Shown piece after piece: positions 26,901-38,759 of a stretch of 64,000 nucleotides of DNA (positions are counted from its first letter, which is position 1; each line of letters begins with the position of its first letter). The DNA lies in the NCBI GenBank assembly GCA_026413225.1, contig CM048552.1, forward strand, positions 47,941,001 through 48,005,000. The letters are read 5' to 3'. This stretch comes from Otis tarda. Its lineage: Eukaryota > Chordata > Aves > Otidiformes > Otididae. The notes beneath the pieces are model-generated. The model ran no database searches. It had not been told where the DNA came from and saw only the letters and a list, made by a program, of their open reading frames with translations. Position numbers and translations under genes: made by a program.

Positions 26901-29900
26901 TTAGGAGTTTTCCCTGGACTTGCAACTTAATTTACAAATCAGAAAATTCTCCACCCTCTCCCTCTTTTTTAAAAAAAGATAGGACATTCTCTGCAGAAAG
27001 TGTGACCATTAGATCGTACTGTATGAATGTTCCAGAATTTAGTAAATGGTACATATACTGTGTTTGTTGTAACCACACTTGTGTGTCTTTGATGAATTAA
27101 TTCTACTGAATGTCATCCATCTACTGCTTCTCCTTTCATTTAATGTGTGGGACAGATGCCTAAAGAGATAAAATGTCCTGACTAACCAATGCAAAACTAA
27201 ACACTAATTTGGCATTTCCTCAGATTCCTAGTCCTTGCTCTTGCATCCTAAAAATATTTCATAGGCTGGAAAATGTATGTCAGAACAACTGTAATCTCTG
27301 CATATGGTTTAAAAAGATAACTCAAGCTTTGTAATTCTGGAGGTTCCTTATATAGTGACACTTCATATTCGTGTTTTTTGAGGGAGCAGAGATAATAAAG
27401 ATGCTTCGCCCAAAACATAGTTTCCCTCCCTGTGTGTGTATTTATAATATTTAATGCAATCTCTAAGTATGTATCACTCACTACAAACAAAAAAGTCAAA
27501 GCATGTTAATTATCACACAGATTTATTAGTGTTTTTGAACAGAATAAAAACAGAGAAGAAGATAGTCACCTTAGAATAGGGATCCCTTGGAAGCAACCCT
27601 AAACCCCATCATTTTATAAATTTTGAAACAAGCAGCATTTTTACCACATGGGGTGTCAAAGAACAGAATATGATAACATAAATGCACCAAAAGGCATGAA
27701 TTGCCTTGTGTGTCAAATGCATTTTGAAATGCCTCCTGAGCACAGAAAGAGTGCTCTTTTGCAAAAGATCATTAAACTGATGCATTTTAATTCTTGCTTG
27801 TATGTTGATATTCGTATCTTTGTTTTTGAATTCTATACTTTGATCCTGGTGTAAAAATTATTTGAATTTTTAAAATGCAAAATAATAAAAAATAACATTT
27901 TAAATAATTCTATATTTAGGTGGCCTAAATTCCAGTACACACCCTCCTGCTTCTCTCAGAGCACTTATCTGCCAGGAAAGAGTCGTTATATATTGGGTAT
28001 AGACCAGCTTAATGTTTGTCCCTGCTGGCAGCTAAATTTGGAATTAGAAACCTCTCAGACAGCCAGGGATGGAGTATGGGTATTTGTCCCTATGCTTTTC
28101 AACTTTTATTCACTGGGAGTAATCCTCATGTAATTATTCTGTTACTATTTGCCTTCTGTTACGAGTAATCACACAAGCATTTATTGTGTTAGATCCTTGA
28201 ATTATGATTACAAGTCAGTTCTGCTATAGAAGTAAGTTAAAAACTTACTACAACCTACCCATTATTTACATGCACTGAATTGGGAAAGAAAAGATGAAAG
28301 CAAGTATGCTTCTTTTGACTTAAGCCTATAATACCAGACCTTTTGAAAAGGATCATATCTTTTCAGAAAGTCAGTCAGAAAAATAATCACCCAAACATAC
28401 TAGTGGCCCATATTTAGAAAATAAAGTGTTCTCACATGAATATGCTCTTTAAATTCTGCAGTGATTAGAGCATGAGAGTGCAGAAGGAAAGGCAGATTCA
28501 GAAATCCTTCTCCTGGATCTGCAAATGGCTTCTTGTGAAGCTCTAGGAAAATGATTAAAAGCCTGATCTTAATAGCAAAAGTTTATAATAAGAAGCTACT
28601 CATTTTGTTCATACTGTTTTTCAAGATGCTTTATTCATGAGGAATTTAAAATTATATAGTACCTACTTAAATGACTTTAAAAGATATTCAGTTAAGGAGT
28701 GAAAAGAAGTCTAAGTATATGATGCTGTTCCCATTGAAAATTGACTTCCTTGACTTCCATGGAAGCAGGATTGGGCTAATAATATTGATTTTGTTTCCTC
28801 TAATGATCAAGTATATAGTTGATTTGGTTGGCCTTTGGATCAGGTCTTAAGCAGCTTTCAGATCTGAACTAACTGCAGATCTGGAAGGAGAGCTCTGGAA
28901 CACCACTCTGCTCTTTTTTCATCATCATAGCGAGAATAAGCAAAAAGATACTTCAGAGGTGAATCATAACTTTTTAAAAAACTGACAAACCTCCTCTCTA
29001 ATATCGCAGAATAAAGATTTTGTACATGTTATGAAGAATACAGTATAATTAGTGTCATATTCTAAAGCCAGCTTTAGGAAACCTAATTTAGTTCTTGGGA
29101 ACTCCATGCTGCTGACTTACTTCTTCTGTCCAAGGGACACCAACAGGGCTTCTAAAATCTTTTGAGAAAGACTATTGTGTCAGAGGCATGTGTGATGCTT
29201 TCCTAATGATTGTTAAGTCAGGACACTTACTGGAATTAACAGAACAGCATCCTTAAGCTGTGGTGCTCTTCATGCCTCAGTGGAGAGCTCCTGCATGTAC
29301 AGCCTGGCTTTCCATTGCAAACCTAAAGAAACAGTATACCTGTCCTCACAAAAACTGGACTTTAACTGTCTGTTTTCATTTTCTTGATTTATGGTACTTA
29401 CGAGTTCATTACCTCTGGCAGAGACTCAAGCTGGGAAATCTGCATCTCCTCTTTCACAATATATTTCTTTAAAAACAGTGTAATCTTTTTCTCCTGGAAT
29501 TTTACAGAACAGCAGCCAGAACCTCAGCCAGTGTAAATTGGCCTCTTGTATTGACTATGATAGAGCTCTGCTAATGTACATTTGCTGATTATCTGACCTA
29601 TGTCTTCTAACTTTAAAAAACACAGAGGGCTTTTTCAGGGACCAAAAAAGCTGTGCTTGACCTTTAAAATTACTTACATACAAGGGAGATGAGAAATGCC
29701 TGTGTTTCTTCTTAATCCCTTACTACTTTAAAATTTAAACAAGTGCTTTAAAAATAGTTTAGGCGAAAGTTAAGCACTTTGATGGGACTAACAACATTCT
29801 CACTTTTTTTTCTTTTTTTTTTCTGAGACCTTTTCCAATTTCATTTTAGCCAAGGTTAGACCTGTAAGTGCTAAGCTAACTTTGCACTGGGGAATAGACG

Positions 29901-32229
29901 TCATAATATACTGAGAAAGACATTTTGGTGTTTGTCTTATTACTTTCCAAATAAGGCTGTGAGTGAAAAAAAAAAAAAATTGCAGCAGTTGACCTGGAAA
30001 TAGATTCACAGATAAATTGTGAGTTTATCTAATCATTGTACTCAACCTGAGAAACAAAACTGCTCTACAACCATGCTGTCTTTCCCTCCCCTAGCTTTCA
30101 TTCCATCGAGACTTCCAGTTACGATCATTTTATCACATCGCTGCCCTTTAGCACCCTCCTGTCTTCCTTGACAGTGGCAGTGATACGTGTCTGCCGATTT
30201 TCATTGCCCATTAACACAACTTCAGTTGCCTGAGCTGGAGATTTGGGGCTTTCACTTTGATACCTTGTAGAGCATTTAAATTGTCCTCCTGGTTTCCAAG
30301 TCAACCCTACTTGGTCAGGATCAGTTGTACCCTAGATGAATTCTACCTGTACCCCGTTTCCACAGCACAGGCAGCTCTCTGCAGTCCAAGAAGCACAGAG
30401 TTATATCACGTAGTAAGATAAGGAGAACCAGGCACCACCCTTCTAGTTGTTTCAGGGCTAGACGCCTGGAGCAAACAGGAGCAGAAGGATAATGACTTAT
30501 CACAGTGGAGTGATTCTCCAGACATTATCCTCCTTTGACAGGACCAAGTGACTTTGCTTGTTGCAGTAACACGCAGCCATAGCCCTGCTGCTTGCAGGGA
30601 TAATCCTGCACTTTTCTGATCACTCACTTCCACCCCATCCCCTCTGTGCTGGAGGGGACGCCATGCAAATAGTGAGGAGCTCTAGCAGTGGGAGGAGGAA
30701 CATGAGGCATGGAAGGCCTGGTGTTTCCTGGCCATCAGTCCTCTCCTTTTCTCCTCCCCTGCAGATGACTGCATTGCAGCCACACCAGCCCTTTCAGCAG
30801 GGTTTTGCCTCCACTATCCAGAAGGGTGGTGTTAATGGAGTACATCCATTTCTTATATGAGGGTAAGTTTTACTGCTCTGAAGATGAAGGTAGAATTTGG
30901 TTTCACTTGCATAGCTAAAGTTTTGAGCTAGCTTTTTGCCAACAAAAATTTTACTTTGTGTACAGTCTGATGAAAAGACCATTGACACTTTTGTATTGGA
31001 TGTAGGCTTCACATGCCTGAATGTGTTGATTCAGTGCAGTAATACAGTTTTGTAACTAACTCTGAGTTATCCCTACTCAATGGATGTTGACTTGGTTTCT
31101 AAAGCAGTCTTTGTGCATGCGTACTGTTTTCCATCTGCGTGAAGTTAAACCAGAAGCTTTTCTCCAGGAACTTACATGTGTGCTCTAACCCCTAGCGGGT
31201 GTCCAAACCACTGACCCGTCCTTGGAACGGCTATGAATCATGTGCATGATAGAGATGCACATGCCTTCCATTCAAGGCATCAGACGAGATCTAGTCTGAA
31301 GGACAAGCCCTGAAACATCCATAATGTGCGTGTAGGGGCATCAGCAGCTTCCGTCTGCCAATCTGCTTTTGTTTCCTGAATTACATGTTAAAGTAGATGT
31401 AGCTGCTGGAAGAGAGATTTATGGGCTCTTAAGACTTTTCATGGAACTAGCCCAGAGCTAGAAAGAGGAAAGGCTAAATAGTCTGTGGTAAATACTGTCT
31501 ATGGGAACACCTAGAGGCTTATATTTTACAGAGTTGCTTGGTGGGAATATATGCTTCATGCCATCATTTCCTGGGAAGCAAAAAACACTCCACAGATGCA
31601 TTTTTAGACTCTCTTCCTTCATTGCACAATTGGAAGTCTAACTTTGATCCATTCTTAAACTTGCCAGTGGGCATAAAACGCTCAGAGGCATAGACTTTAT
31701 GTACCTTTTGAATCTCGTTTATTGGTTGAGCTCAAAGTGATGAAAGTGAAGAAATCCATGTCACATAATATAAAAGACAATAAGTTCTAGAGACAATATT
31801 TTTATTGACTGGATAATCAAGCTCTGCTGCTCAGTTCCTGAATAGCTCTAGTGCTTCACTCCTGAAGTTATATAAATAATGCCATTTTTCTAACCTTATC
31901 TAGAACATAATTATATTTAATGTTATACAAATGTATTAAACATATGCAGAACAAACAAATAGTTTTTTTCTTACATTATTTCTGTTATAATGTAAAATTA
32001 TTTTATAACATTCTGATTGCACAGCCAATATAAGATCCCAAAAAAAAAAAAAAGGAAACCAGATGGGGAAAGAATAAAGTGTCTTGATTTTTCTTCTTTG
32101 TTTTGATTTTCTGTTATATTCAGTGAACAAATTCCAGATGTTTTCACAGTCTTCCCACTTATTTCTCATACTATGCTATGTATTTAATTAGGCAATATTT
32201 GGTGTGTTTGAAAGTTTTTCTCCTTTTGA

Positions 32230-32395
32230 ATCTGTTTTATATAATTCATATGATTATATAAATACATATCATATTACATATTAAACAGTACATATTATAT
32301 GTTATATATCCATACATATAAGTTGTATATGGTACATTTTCACATTATATATATTATGTATTTTACATATATGATATTTTATATAATTTTCAGCA
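32230..32395. repeat. AT-rich, TA-dominated low-complexity region
   Basis: This stretch is almost purely A and T with many overlapping atat, tatat and catat units and several self-complementary patches. It lies about 320 bp before the 3' end of a CR1 copy. It is simple-sequence DNA prone to melting or cruciform formation, with no coding content. Confidence 0.8.
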
Positions 32396-32712
32396 CTACA
32401 GTTTACTCACAGATGAGAAGAGAATCACATACTGTAATGTCATGTATCACATATGGCATAAAATTTCAGCTGCTAACATGACTATAACCCAGAAAATTGT
32501 GTTTCCACTATATGGATGTTTTAGGATAACAACTTCATAGCAATTTGAAAATCGGAGACTCATAAGCCTATTGTAATTTATTTCAATGGAAAAAAAAAGT
32601 GTCCCTAGAACAGTCAATCATTCAGAGAAAAGAGATATTGCTCTTACATCTTCTTCATAGTGTTTGACTTAGCATCCCATTTTTTTTTTTTTTTGTAAAA
32701 TGAACAAGACAA

Positions 32713-33408
32713 CATAGAATCATAGAATCATAGAATGGTTAGAGTTGGAAGGGACCTTCAAAGGTCATCTAGTCCAACCCCCCCTGCAAGAAGCAGGGAC
32801 ATCCCCGACTTGATCAGTTTGCTCAGAGCCTCATCCAGCCTGGCCTTGAATGTTTCCAGGGATGGGGATTCCACCACCTCTCTGGGCAACCTGTTCCAGT
32901 GTTCTACAACTCGCATTGTAAAAATTTTTTTCCTAATATCCAATCTAAATCTACCCCCCACTATTTTAAAACCATTGCCCCTTGTCTTATCACAACAGGC
33001 CCTACTGAGCAACCTCTCCCCATCTTTCTTGTAGGCCCCCTTGAGGTACTGGAAGACCGCTATCAGGTCTCCCCGGAGCCTCCTCTTCTCCAGGCTGAAC
33101 AGCCCCAACTCTCTCAGCCTGTCCTCATAGGAGAGGTGCTCCAGCCCTTTTATCATCTTTGTGGCCCTCCTCTGGACCTTCTCCAACAGGTCCATATCCT
33201 TCTTATGTTGAGGGGTTCCAGAGCTGGACACAGTACTCCAGGTGGGGTCTCACCAGGGCAGAGTAGAGGGGGAGAATCACCTCCCTTGATCTGCTGGCCA
33301 CGCTCCTCTTGATGCAGCCCAGGATGCGGTTGGCCTTCTGGGCCACAAGGGCACATTGCCGGCTCATGTTGAGCTTCTCGTCCACCAGCACTCCCAAGTC
33401 CTTCTCCT
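32713..33408 (-). mobile_element. CR1 LINE, 5'-truncated copy with ORF2 C-terminal end
   Basis: The 3' tail is the repeated catagaat octamer at 32713-32735 (minus-strand attctatg), followed by the conserved ggaccttcaaaggtcatctagtccaa block typical of avian CR1. Moving upstream on the minus strand, the frame encodes the C-terminal part of the CR1 ORF2 protein, with recognisable segments such as [32 protein letters not shown] and [19 protein letters not shown] one-base shift near 33,215 separates it from the upstream piece containing [16 protein letters not shown]. The copy stops near 33,408, so the endonuclease and the reverse transcriptase catalytic core are missing; it cannot move. Fewer decay changes than the 38.8 kb copy suggest a younger insertion. 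Confidence 0.95.
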
Positions 33409-36235
33409 CATGAATTCTGTCTATGAACACCTAACTCACTGGAAGCAAGAGAGTTGTATTCCAATGCATTATTGCTTTCTCTGTTTGAACTTAATTGTGC
33501 AGATTTATCCAAAGTAATAAAATTTTTGAGTTTATGAAGAAGCTGATGAATTTACTGGTAATATTCTCCATCACTTGACCACTCAGTGCAAGTGTGAACC
33601 TCCATATAAACTCCTTATGGATACAGCTTCATTTTTAGGTCATGGTAAATACTTCCCCTTCCTTTTGAAGGGAAGCACTCTTTGATGTTGATGATGTGCA
33701 TGCATTAGTAAAAGCGGTACCAGTATCTCCCAGAACTGGTTACGCAGTCATGAGGACCACATTAAGAAGGCAGGTGAAACTGCTGGAGTCCTACTTGTAT
33801 ATTTTAATTCTTAATAGAGTTCTAGCTGAGAGCTAAGACAACTTTTAAAGTTTTTGAATTATCTCTAGACTAATAGAAAGACTGCAGAGAAATTACATTA
33901 CAGAAAAAGGACTATATACCTTTACTTCTAAATTCTAAGTAGAATAGTTTAATACTTTAACATTCTTTTATATGGAATTGTTTCTAACATAAACTTAGAT
34001 TTGATTGTTTTTGTAAAGGCCTCATGTTTTTAGAAAACCATTTAAGCAAGATAATTACTCATAACAAGTGTAGTGAAAAAGGAGAAATAGCTACAAACTT
34101 GGGACATAAATGTTGACTTAAATTTTTGACAAAGCACTAATTCCTGCATTTTTAAATGCCATTAAGAGCTTAGAAAGGGCAAGGAGTAAGACTGCTGTGT
34201 TTGCCTGATGCTGACAAGACCAGAAGCCTTTCTTTTCCTAAACATGTCTATACAGTACTGCTGTTTACAGTACTGCATATTTTATACTTAAGTGAGAACT
34301 GTAAGGCAGAGTAATGACTTTACAGATTATGTTAAGATTTTGTACTTTGAAACATTTTAAAAGCTCATGCCCAGGAAGAAAGCCACATATCAGTGAATCA
34401 TATTCATGGATATGACTATTAGTCTACAAAAAGAAGTCTCATAATTAATAGTACTGCAGGTACAAACGAAATAAAGACTATTGGATTTTGATTGAGTCAT
34501 TCCTATATTGAGCTGGAGTAACTCTGGATGAAATAATGCTGTGTAGCTCTGCTGTGCGGCCTTCCTGTAGAAGCCATATATGTGTTCAGAAATGTCTACT
34601 TTTTGCTATGATGCAACAGTCTGTATGTTCTTCAAGATGTGAGTGCAAATCACATCACTGCCTGTACCACAAAATACCCAAGTTATGCTGTTGTCATTTC
34701 TGAGGACTCCACCCTTCAGCCAGGAAAGGCCCCAGAAGATCATCAGTCACTGCAATAATTTTCATGACAAACATATCCTTCTAGGCACTCATCAGCCCAG
34801 GCTACTTTGAGAAGATAACTATCCAAGAGAACTCAAGCCAGATTATTTAATTTACTATGCCTTATAGGCGTCAAATCTGACTGGATTCTTTTTCTGCACA
34901 AAATGGCAGAAATCCTGAAGTGGCAGAAAAATGGCATATCCTTAATATGGCCCAAGCCTGCAGTTTCTACACAGCTCCTGAGTATTTGCCTATCCCACCT
35001 CTTATGCTGCACAGACAATATGGGATTTAAACTTGTGCCTTCCTTTAATGCCATGCTGCTTTGTCTTTTAGCACTTATGGCAACTCCTTTCTGTTCTCAT
35101 CCAGCTCTCTTCACCTGTGCTTCTCAATGTCTTCACAATAGCACTTGACTGCTGTTGGTTTATAACAATTCTTTCTGATGTGCCTTTTGCTGTGTTCCAC
35201 CTCTTGCATGATTCATTTCTGCTTCAGTTGCACCTAATGAAGCAAAAGCCATTCCTCCTCCCCTCTTTGTGTCTCAGACTAATTGTGTGTTTTACAAGGT
35301 TTCTTTCAGTAAGTGCTTTCTTTCCTACTTTACTTTCCCCTTCCTGCACCTTCCCAGGAGATCAAAACCGTTCATTCCTGGGTTAGATTTTATAACATCT
35401 GTTTTATTGTAATTATTTTATTGCTTTCACTCCTTCCCTTCCTTGCTCTTTTTAGAGTGATTCTGCAGTATTTTCTCATCAGTTGCATACAAATGATTGT
35501 CCGTTTTCATATTCTCAACCACTTCCTCTGTTAGTCTCCTTTAAAGCAGTAGCCCCCTAAAATGTTCCCCCTACCTCCAAGGTAAAAAAGTGAGCCTGAG
35601 TGTATTGCTATATCTTACTGGAGAGTTTGGGAAAAAAAGCTTCTTTCAAGTGAAAGTAGCTATAGTAGTGTCATGTTCTGACAATATATGTATTTTTTTC
35701 TCTTTTACTTTCATTTGTGGACATTCCTCCACTCATCTTATCAGCTCTTTCTGTATATCAGATAATATATTTTATATATCTAACATTTTGTACATCTATA
35801 TGACATATAGCAGTCTTAATTTACAGTGGAGTATTTTCTCCCATTTTTCCTTGCTTGTTCTTCCTGAATATGTCCCATTTTTGGCAGATACATGTCACTC
35901 CTGTGACTGGCTTCTAAATTGCCAATAGAATGGCTGTCTTCATTATTTACCAAAAACTGATAAAAATTCAGTGTATGAATGAGTTTTTCTCTGATACTGA
36001 TTTTCTCTTAAAGGACTCAAATATTATATTTGAATCTATATTATTTGTGAGGGCTTCAATATTTTTTCTTTTTGAAAACATGAAGATAAAAATCAGAAAG
36101 CCAGTTTTATTTCTTGAAGCTGCAAATGTAAGTGACAATTGGCATCATTCAGCTTGCAGAGATGATGAGTTTCTACTGAGCTTGAGTCTGACCTTGAGTT
36201 TTTAACTGTGTTCTAATGCATACACGTGTATAAGA
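33409..36235. other. A+T-rich DNA between CR1 copies, no supported gene
   Basis: Several T-rich open frames of 70-112 codons lie at 34.9-36.2 kb on the plus strand. Their residues are dominated by Phe, Leu, Ile and Ser, as expected from T-rich noncoding DNA. No repeat was recognised. Confidence 0.4.
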
Positions 36236-36310
36236 TGAGAATTAGTATACTGGATTGGACCAAAGCCCAGCTAGCTTAGTAGCCTGTCTCCAGCAGTGCT
36301 GAAACGTAAT
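36236..36310. repeat. Possible old interspersed-repeat remnant
   Basis: The segment around ggattggaccaaagccc and agtagcctgtctccagcagt resembles a phrase seen in old amniote interspersed repeats (a rule of the form 'ggaccaaag... agcctgtctcc'). I cannot name the family with confidence. It directly abuts the CR1 3' end that follows. Confidence 0.25.
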
Positions 36311-36450
36311 GAATCATAGAATTACAAAATCATTCAGGTTGGAGGGGATATCAGAAGACCTCTAGTCTAACCTCCATTTTCTCAGTAGCCTCTTCTTAGG
36401 TACCAGAGAACTGCTATTAGGTCCATCCTAAGTCTTCTTTTCTCCAAGAC
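36311..36450 (-). mobile_element. CR1 LINE 3'-end fragment with internal deletion
   Basis: It starts with gaatcatagaat at 36311 and the degenerate block ggttggaggggatatcagaagacctctagtctaacc, the CR1 3' end on the minus strand. It then jumps to aggtaccagagaactgctattaggtcc...cttcttttctccaag, which matches the ORF2 C-terminal coding part found further inside other CR1 copies. The region between is missing. It is more diverged than the copies at 32.7, 47.7 and 49.7 kb. Its inner end runs into ERV sequence at about 36,451-36,488. It may be the 3' end of the old CR1 whose upstream part lies at 38.76-39.88 kb. Confidence 0.7.
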
Positions 36451-36484
36451 AACAAATACAAAAGCAGAGAGAGCCTACAGTATT

Positions 36485-36859
36485 ACGGAATTGCCAGTTG
36501 CTCTGCTTCCATTGCTGGAGCCACTGCCACAGTCCATGAGTCCATGAATCAGTATAGAGATAGAGAACAGGCCATTTTTCTTGTTCAGCAATACCTAAAG
36601 CTAGCTGGATGGCTTTCGCCTCTGCAAACTGACTCAATACACCTTGTCCTTCAGCTGTTTCTGCCATTTGTCATGTAGGATTCCACACAGCAGCTTTCCA
36701 CCTTTGATGTTTTACTACAATATGACAGGACCCATCAGTGAACAGGGCATATTGCTTTTTATTTTCTGGTAATTTATTATACAGAGGGACCTCTTCAGCC
36801 TGAGTCATCTCCTCTGCTGACACTCCAAAGTTTCGTCCCTCTGGCCAGTCCGTAATCAC
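36485..36859 (-). pseudogene. ERV RNase H domain remnant
   Basis: Three acidic active-site positions of a retroviral RNase H fold are visible in order: the first Asp in ALFTDGS (codon at 36736-36734), the Glu in FAEAKAIQLAL, and the second Asp in LYLYTDSW. The fourth active-site position, near the domain end, is absent because the segment breaks off near 36,485. One in-frame TGA stop (36673-36671) interrupts the frame between the first Asp and the Glu, and the same frame resumes after it. Known role of the family: removal of the RNA strand during reverse transcription. This copy cannot supply that activity. Confidence 0.8.
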
Positions 36860-37260
36860 TTCCAGGATTCCCAGGGAGTCAGGGTCGAGCCCACTGTGTG
36901 ATCAGTGTCAACCACTTAACTGTAGTATCAGTTGCATGATGTGTAGAGAGGGCCCTCCCTTTGAACAGCCAGCCGAGCACAGGCAATCAAGGTGCCAAAA
37001 ACCAGCTGTGCTTCAGTGCCAACTATTTTTGAAGCAGCTCAAATTCTTTCACATGCTGACAATATATCTTTTTTTCAGTTGGAGTGTAACGGGCTTCAGA
37101 TCCCCTATATCCCTGGCTCTGATGCCCAGAGGTCCAACTCAAGTCTCTCCAAGTGCTTTCTGCCAGACGCTCCAGGTGGGGCTGTTAGCCCTGGCAGAGG
37201 TGTAAAGCACATTTTTCCTACCTTGTCCTGTCTGGACTGGCCCAAGGGCTACTGGACAAA
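36860..37260 (-). pseudogene. ERV pol connection segment, frame-broken
   Basis: This lies between the reverse transcriptase and RNase H remnants. Short open pieces in different minus-strand frames have a pol-connection look (for example SPTWSVWQKALGET around 37,150-37,200), but stops and shifts prevent a continuous frame. Open frames on the opposite strand here are shadows. Confidence 0.6.
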
Positions 37261-37752
37261 CTATCTCCCTTTTAATTGTTCAAAGGCTTGCTGCTGCTCA
37301 GGACCCTGTTCGAAGTTGTTCTTCTCTCTGGTCACTTGATAAAGAGGGCTTATGATCAGACTATAACCTGGAATATGCACTTTCCTAAAACCCACGACAC
37401 CTAAGAAATCTTGTGTTTCCTTTTTGTTAGTTAGTGGAGACCTAGCTGTTATTTTATTGATCACATCCATTGGGATACAACAATGCCCGTCTTGCCATTT
37501 TCCTCCTAAAAACTGGATTTCCTGCATGGATCCTTTGGCTTTACTTTGTTTTATAGCAAAACCAGCTTTCAAAATAATCTGGACTATTCTTCTCCCCATC
37601 TCAAACACTCCCTCCGCTATGTTGCCCCACACAATGATGTCATCAATGTATTGCAGGTGTTTGGGAGGTTTACCTTGTTCCAGTGCAGTCTGTATCAATC
37701 CATGACAAATGGTAGGGCTGTGTTTCCCCTCTGGCTCATTTCCTCCACAAAA
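37261..37752 (-). pseudogene. ERV reverse transcriptase remnant (YIDD motif)
   Basis: The minus-strand frame is open from about 37,752 to 37,261. It has the pre-motif SPTICHGLIQ, then the catalytic YIDD at 37650-37639 (two metal-binding aspartates), then a primer-grip/thumb-like stretch with KKETQDFLGVVGF and HIPGYS. The N-terminal part of the domain, including the motif with the first catalytic aspartate, is missing; the frame fuses upstream directly to leader-type sequence near 37,753. The enzyme is therefore non-functional although the YIDD box is intact. Confidence 0.85.
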
Positions 37753-38116
37753 AAAACATCTCAGAGGAAGAAGAAGAATTGTTAATTTTCTCCATGAGAT
37801 GGTACCTGAAGTACAGGAATGGCTTCAGTACAGACCCCAAATAACCCCAAAAATTAAGCTCAAGATCAGTGTTTTATTAACAAATGTCCTAGGCAAAACT
37901 TCCCTAATCACTACAGAGCACAGCAAACTGCAAAAGCAAACACCAATCTTTACATGTACATCGAAAAAAAAAAAAAAAGAGCACGGTGGAGATCAGGCAA
38001 ACTAATATCAAGAATATCAAGAACAGATGAATCAATATCATGACCTGCAACCATTAGCAGATATAAACCCCTTCTAAAATGCTCTGGTCAATCTGTTATT
38101 ATCTCAAACACTTTGA
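37753..38116 (-). other. ERV 5' leader, joined to mid-pol by deletion
   Basis: Read on the minus strand, this follows the primer-binding site and precedes the reverse transcriptase remnant. It has no long open frame. It includes the sequence around aataaaacactgatc (near 37,890) and a T tract from the A run at 37,963-37,977. A normal provirus would have gag and protease coding sequence after the leader; here those are missing, so a deletion joins the leader to pol near 37,753. Confidence 0.6.
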
Positions 38117-38134
38117 GCCCCACATTGAATGCCA
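38117..38134 (-). other. Retroviral primer-binding site, lysine-tRNA type, decayed
   Basis: The minus strand reads TGGCATTCAATGTGGGGC, 8 bp downstream of the LTR edge. It matches the lysine-tRNA-type primer site TGGCGCCCAACGTGGGGC at 14 of 18 positions. All four differences are transitions (C to T or G to A), and two fall at the CpG dinucleotides of that site, as expected for an old methylated copy. Confidence 0.75.
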
Positions 38135-38142
38135 AAAAGGAC

Positions 38143-38743
38143 TGTTGTGGTTTAACCCCAGCCACAACTAAGCACCACACAGCCACTTGCTCACTCCCGC
38201 CTCAGCAGGATGGGAAGGAAGAGAATTGGAAGGGTAAAAATGAGAAAGCTCATGGGTTGAGATAAGAACATTTTAATAATTGAAATCAATAATAATAATA
38301 ATGAAAAATTGTAATGAAAAGGAAAATAACAAAGTAACAGAGAGAAATAACACCCATTGAAGACAAATGATGCAAATGAAAATAATTGCTCACTGCCAAG
38401 AAACCAATGCCCAGCCAATCCCCAAGTACCAGTCCCCCAGCCAACTTTCCTCCTAGTTTTGTTGCTGAGCATTATGTCATATGGTATTGAATATCCCTTT
38501 GGTCAGTTGGGGTCAGCTGTCCTGGCTGTGTCTCTCCCCAACTTTTTGTGCATCTCCAGCCTACTCACTGGTGGGGTGGTGCGAGAAGCAGAAAACGCCT
38601 TGACTCTGTGTAAGCAAGTTATTGCTCAGCAATAACTAAACTATCCCTGTCTTATCAACAGTATTACCAGCACAAGTCCAAAACATAGCCCCAAACTAGA
38701 TGCTATGAAGAAAATTAACTCTAACCTAGCCAAAACCAGCACA
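38143..38743 (-). repeat. ERV long terminal repeat (5' LTR by orientation)
   Basis: It begins tgttgtggtttaacccc at 38143 and ends near aaccagcaca at 38743, giving TG...CA ends of about 600 bp. The internal sequence (cacttgctcactcccgcc, ctcatgggttgagataagaac, an AAT-rich stretch, ccctggctgtgtc) matches a common avian LTR as I remember it. Orientation follows from the primer site and pol on the minus strand, which lie at lower coordinates. No second LTR was found in the window, so it is not a solo LTR but the surviving 5' LTR of a truncated provirus. Confidence 0.85.
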
Positions 38744-38759
38744 AGCTGTATGCCCCCTA

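Larger units (their letters stand above)
15231..32229. other. 17 kb of A+T-rich DNA without a supported gene
   Basis: No CR1, LTR or other recognisable interspersed repeat was found, and no open frame resembles a known domain. The longest frame (21,314-21,832 plus, starting at a non-ATG codon) has hydrophobic stretches but no recognisable homology. Long T tracts occur near 18,239, 19,430, 20,978 and 23,858. This could be intergenic DNA or a long intron. Confidence 0.4.
36485..38743 (-). mobile_element. Endogenous retrovirus fragment (5' LTR, primer-binding site, leader, RT and RNase H remnants)
   Basis: Read on the minus strand from 38743 down: an LTR, an 18-nt primer-binding site, an untranslated leader, then part of pol (reverse transcriptase from just before the YIDD motif, then RNase H). 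gag, protease and the first part of the reverse transcriptase are missing, as are integrase, env and the 3' LTR. The coding remnants carry at least one in-frame stop and frame breaks. The element is defective. The pol segment looks ERV-L-like to me, while the primer site is of lysine-tRNA type, more usual in betaretrovirus-like elements, so the class is left open. It is probably inserted in an older CR1. Confidence 0.85.

Noticed and set aside
30663-30670. Octamer motif atgcaaat
   Set aside because: An 8-bp match is expected by chance in 64 kb and nothing nearby suggests a promoter.
32735-33312. Plus-strand frames over the CR1 at 32.7-33.4 kb
   Set aside because: Antisense shadows of the CR1 ORF2 C-terminal region.
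36936-37785. Several plus-strand frames over the ERV (37.0-37.8 kb)
   Set aside because: They are opposite-strand shadows of the minus-strand pol remnant.
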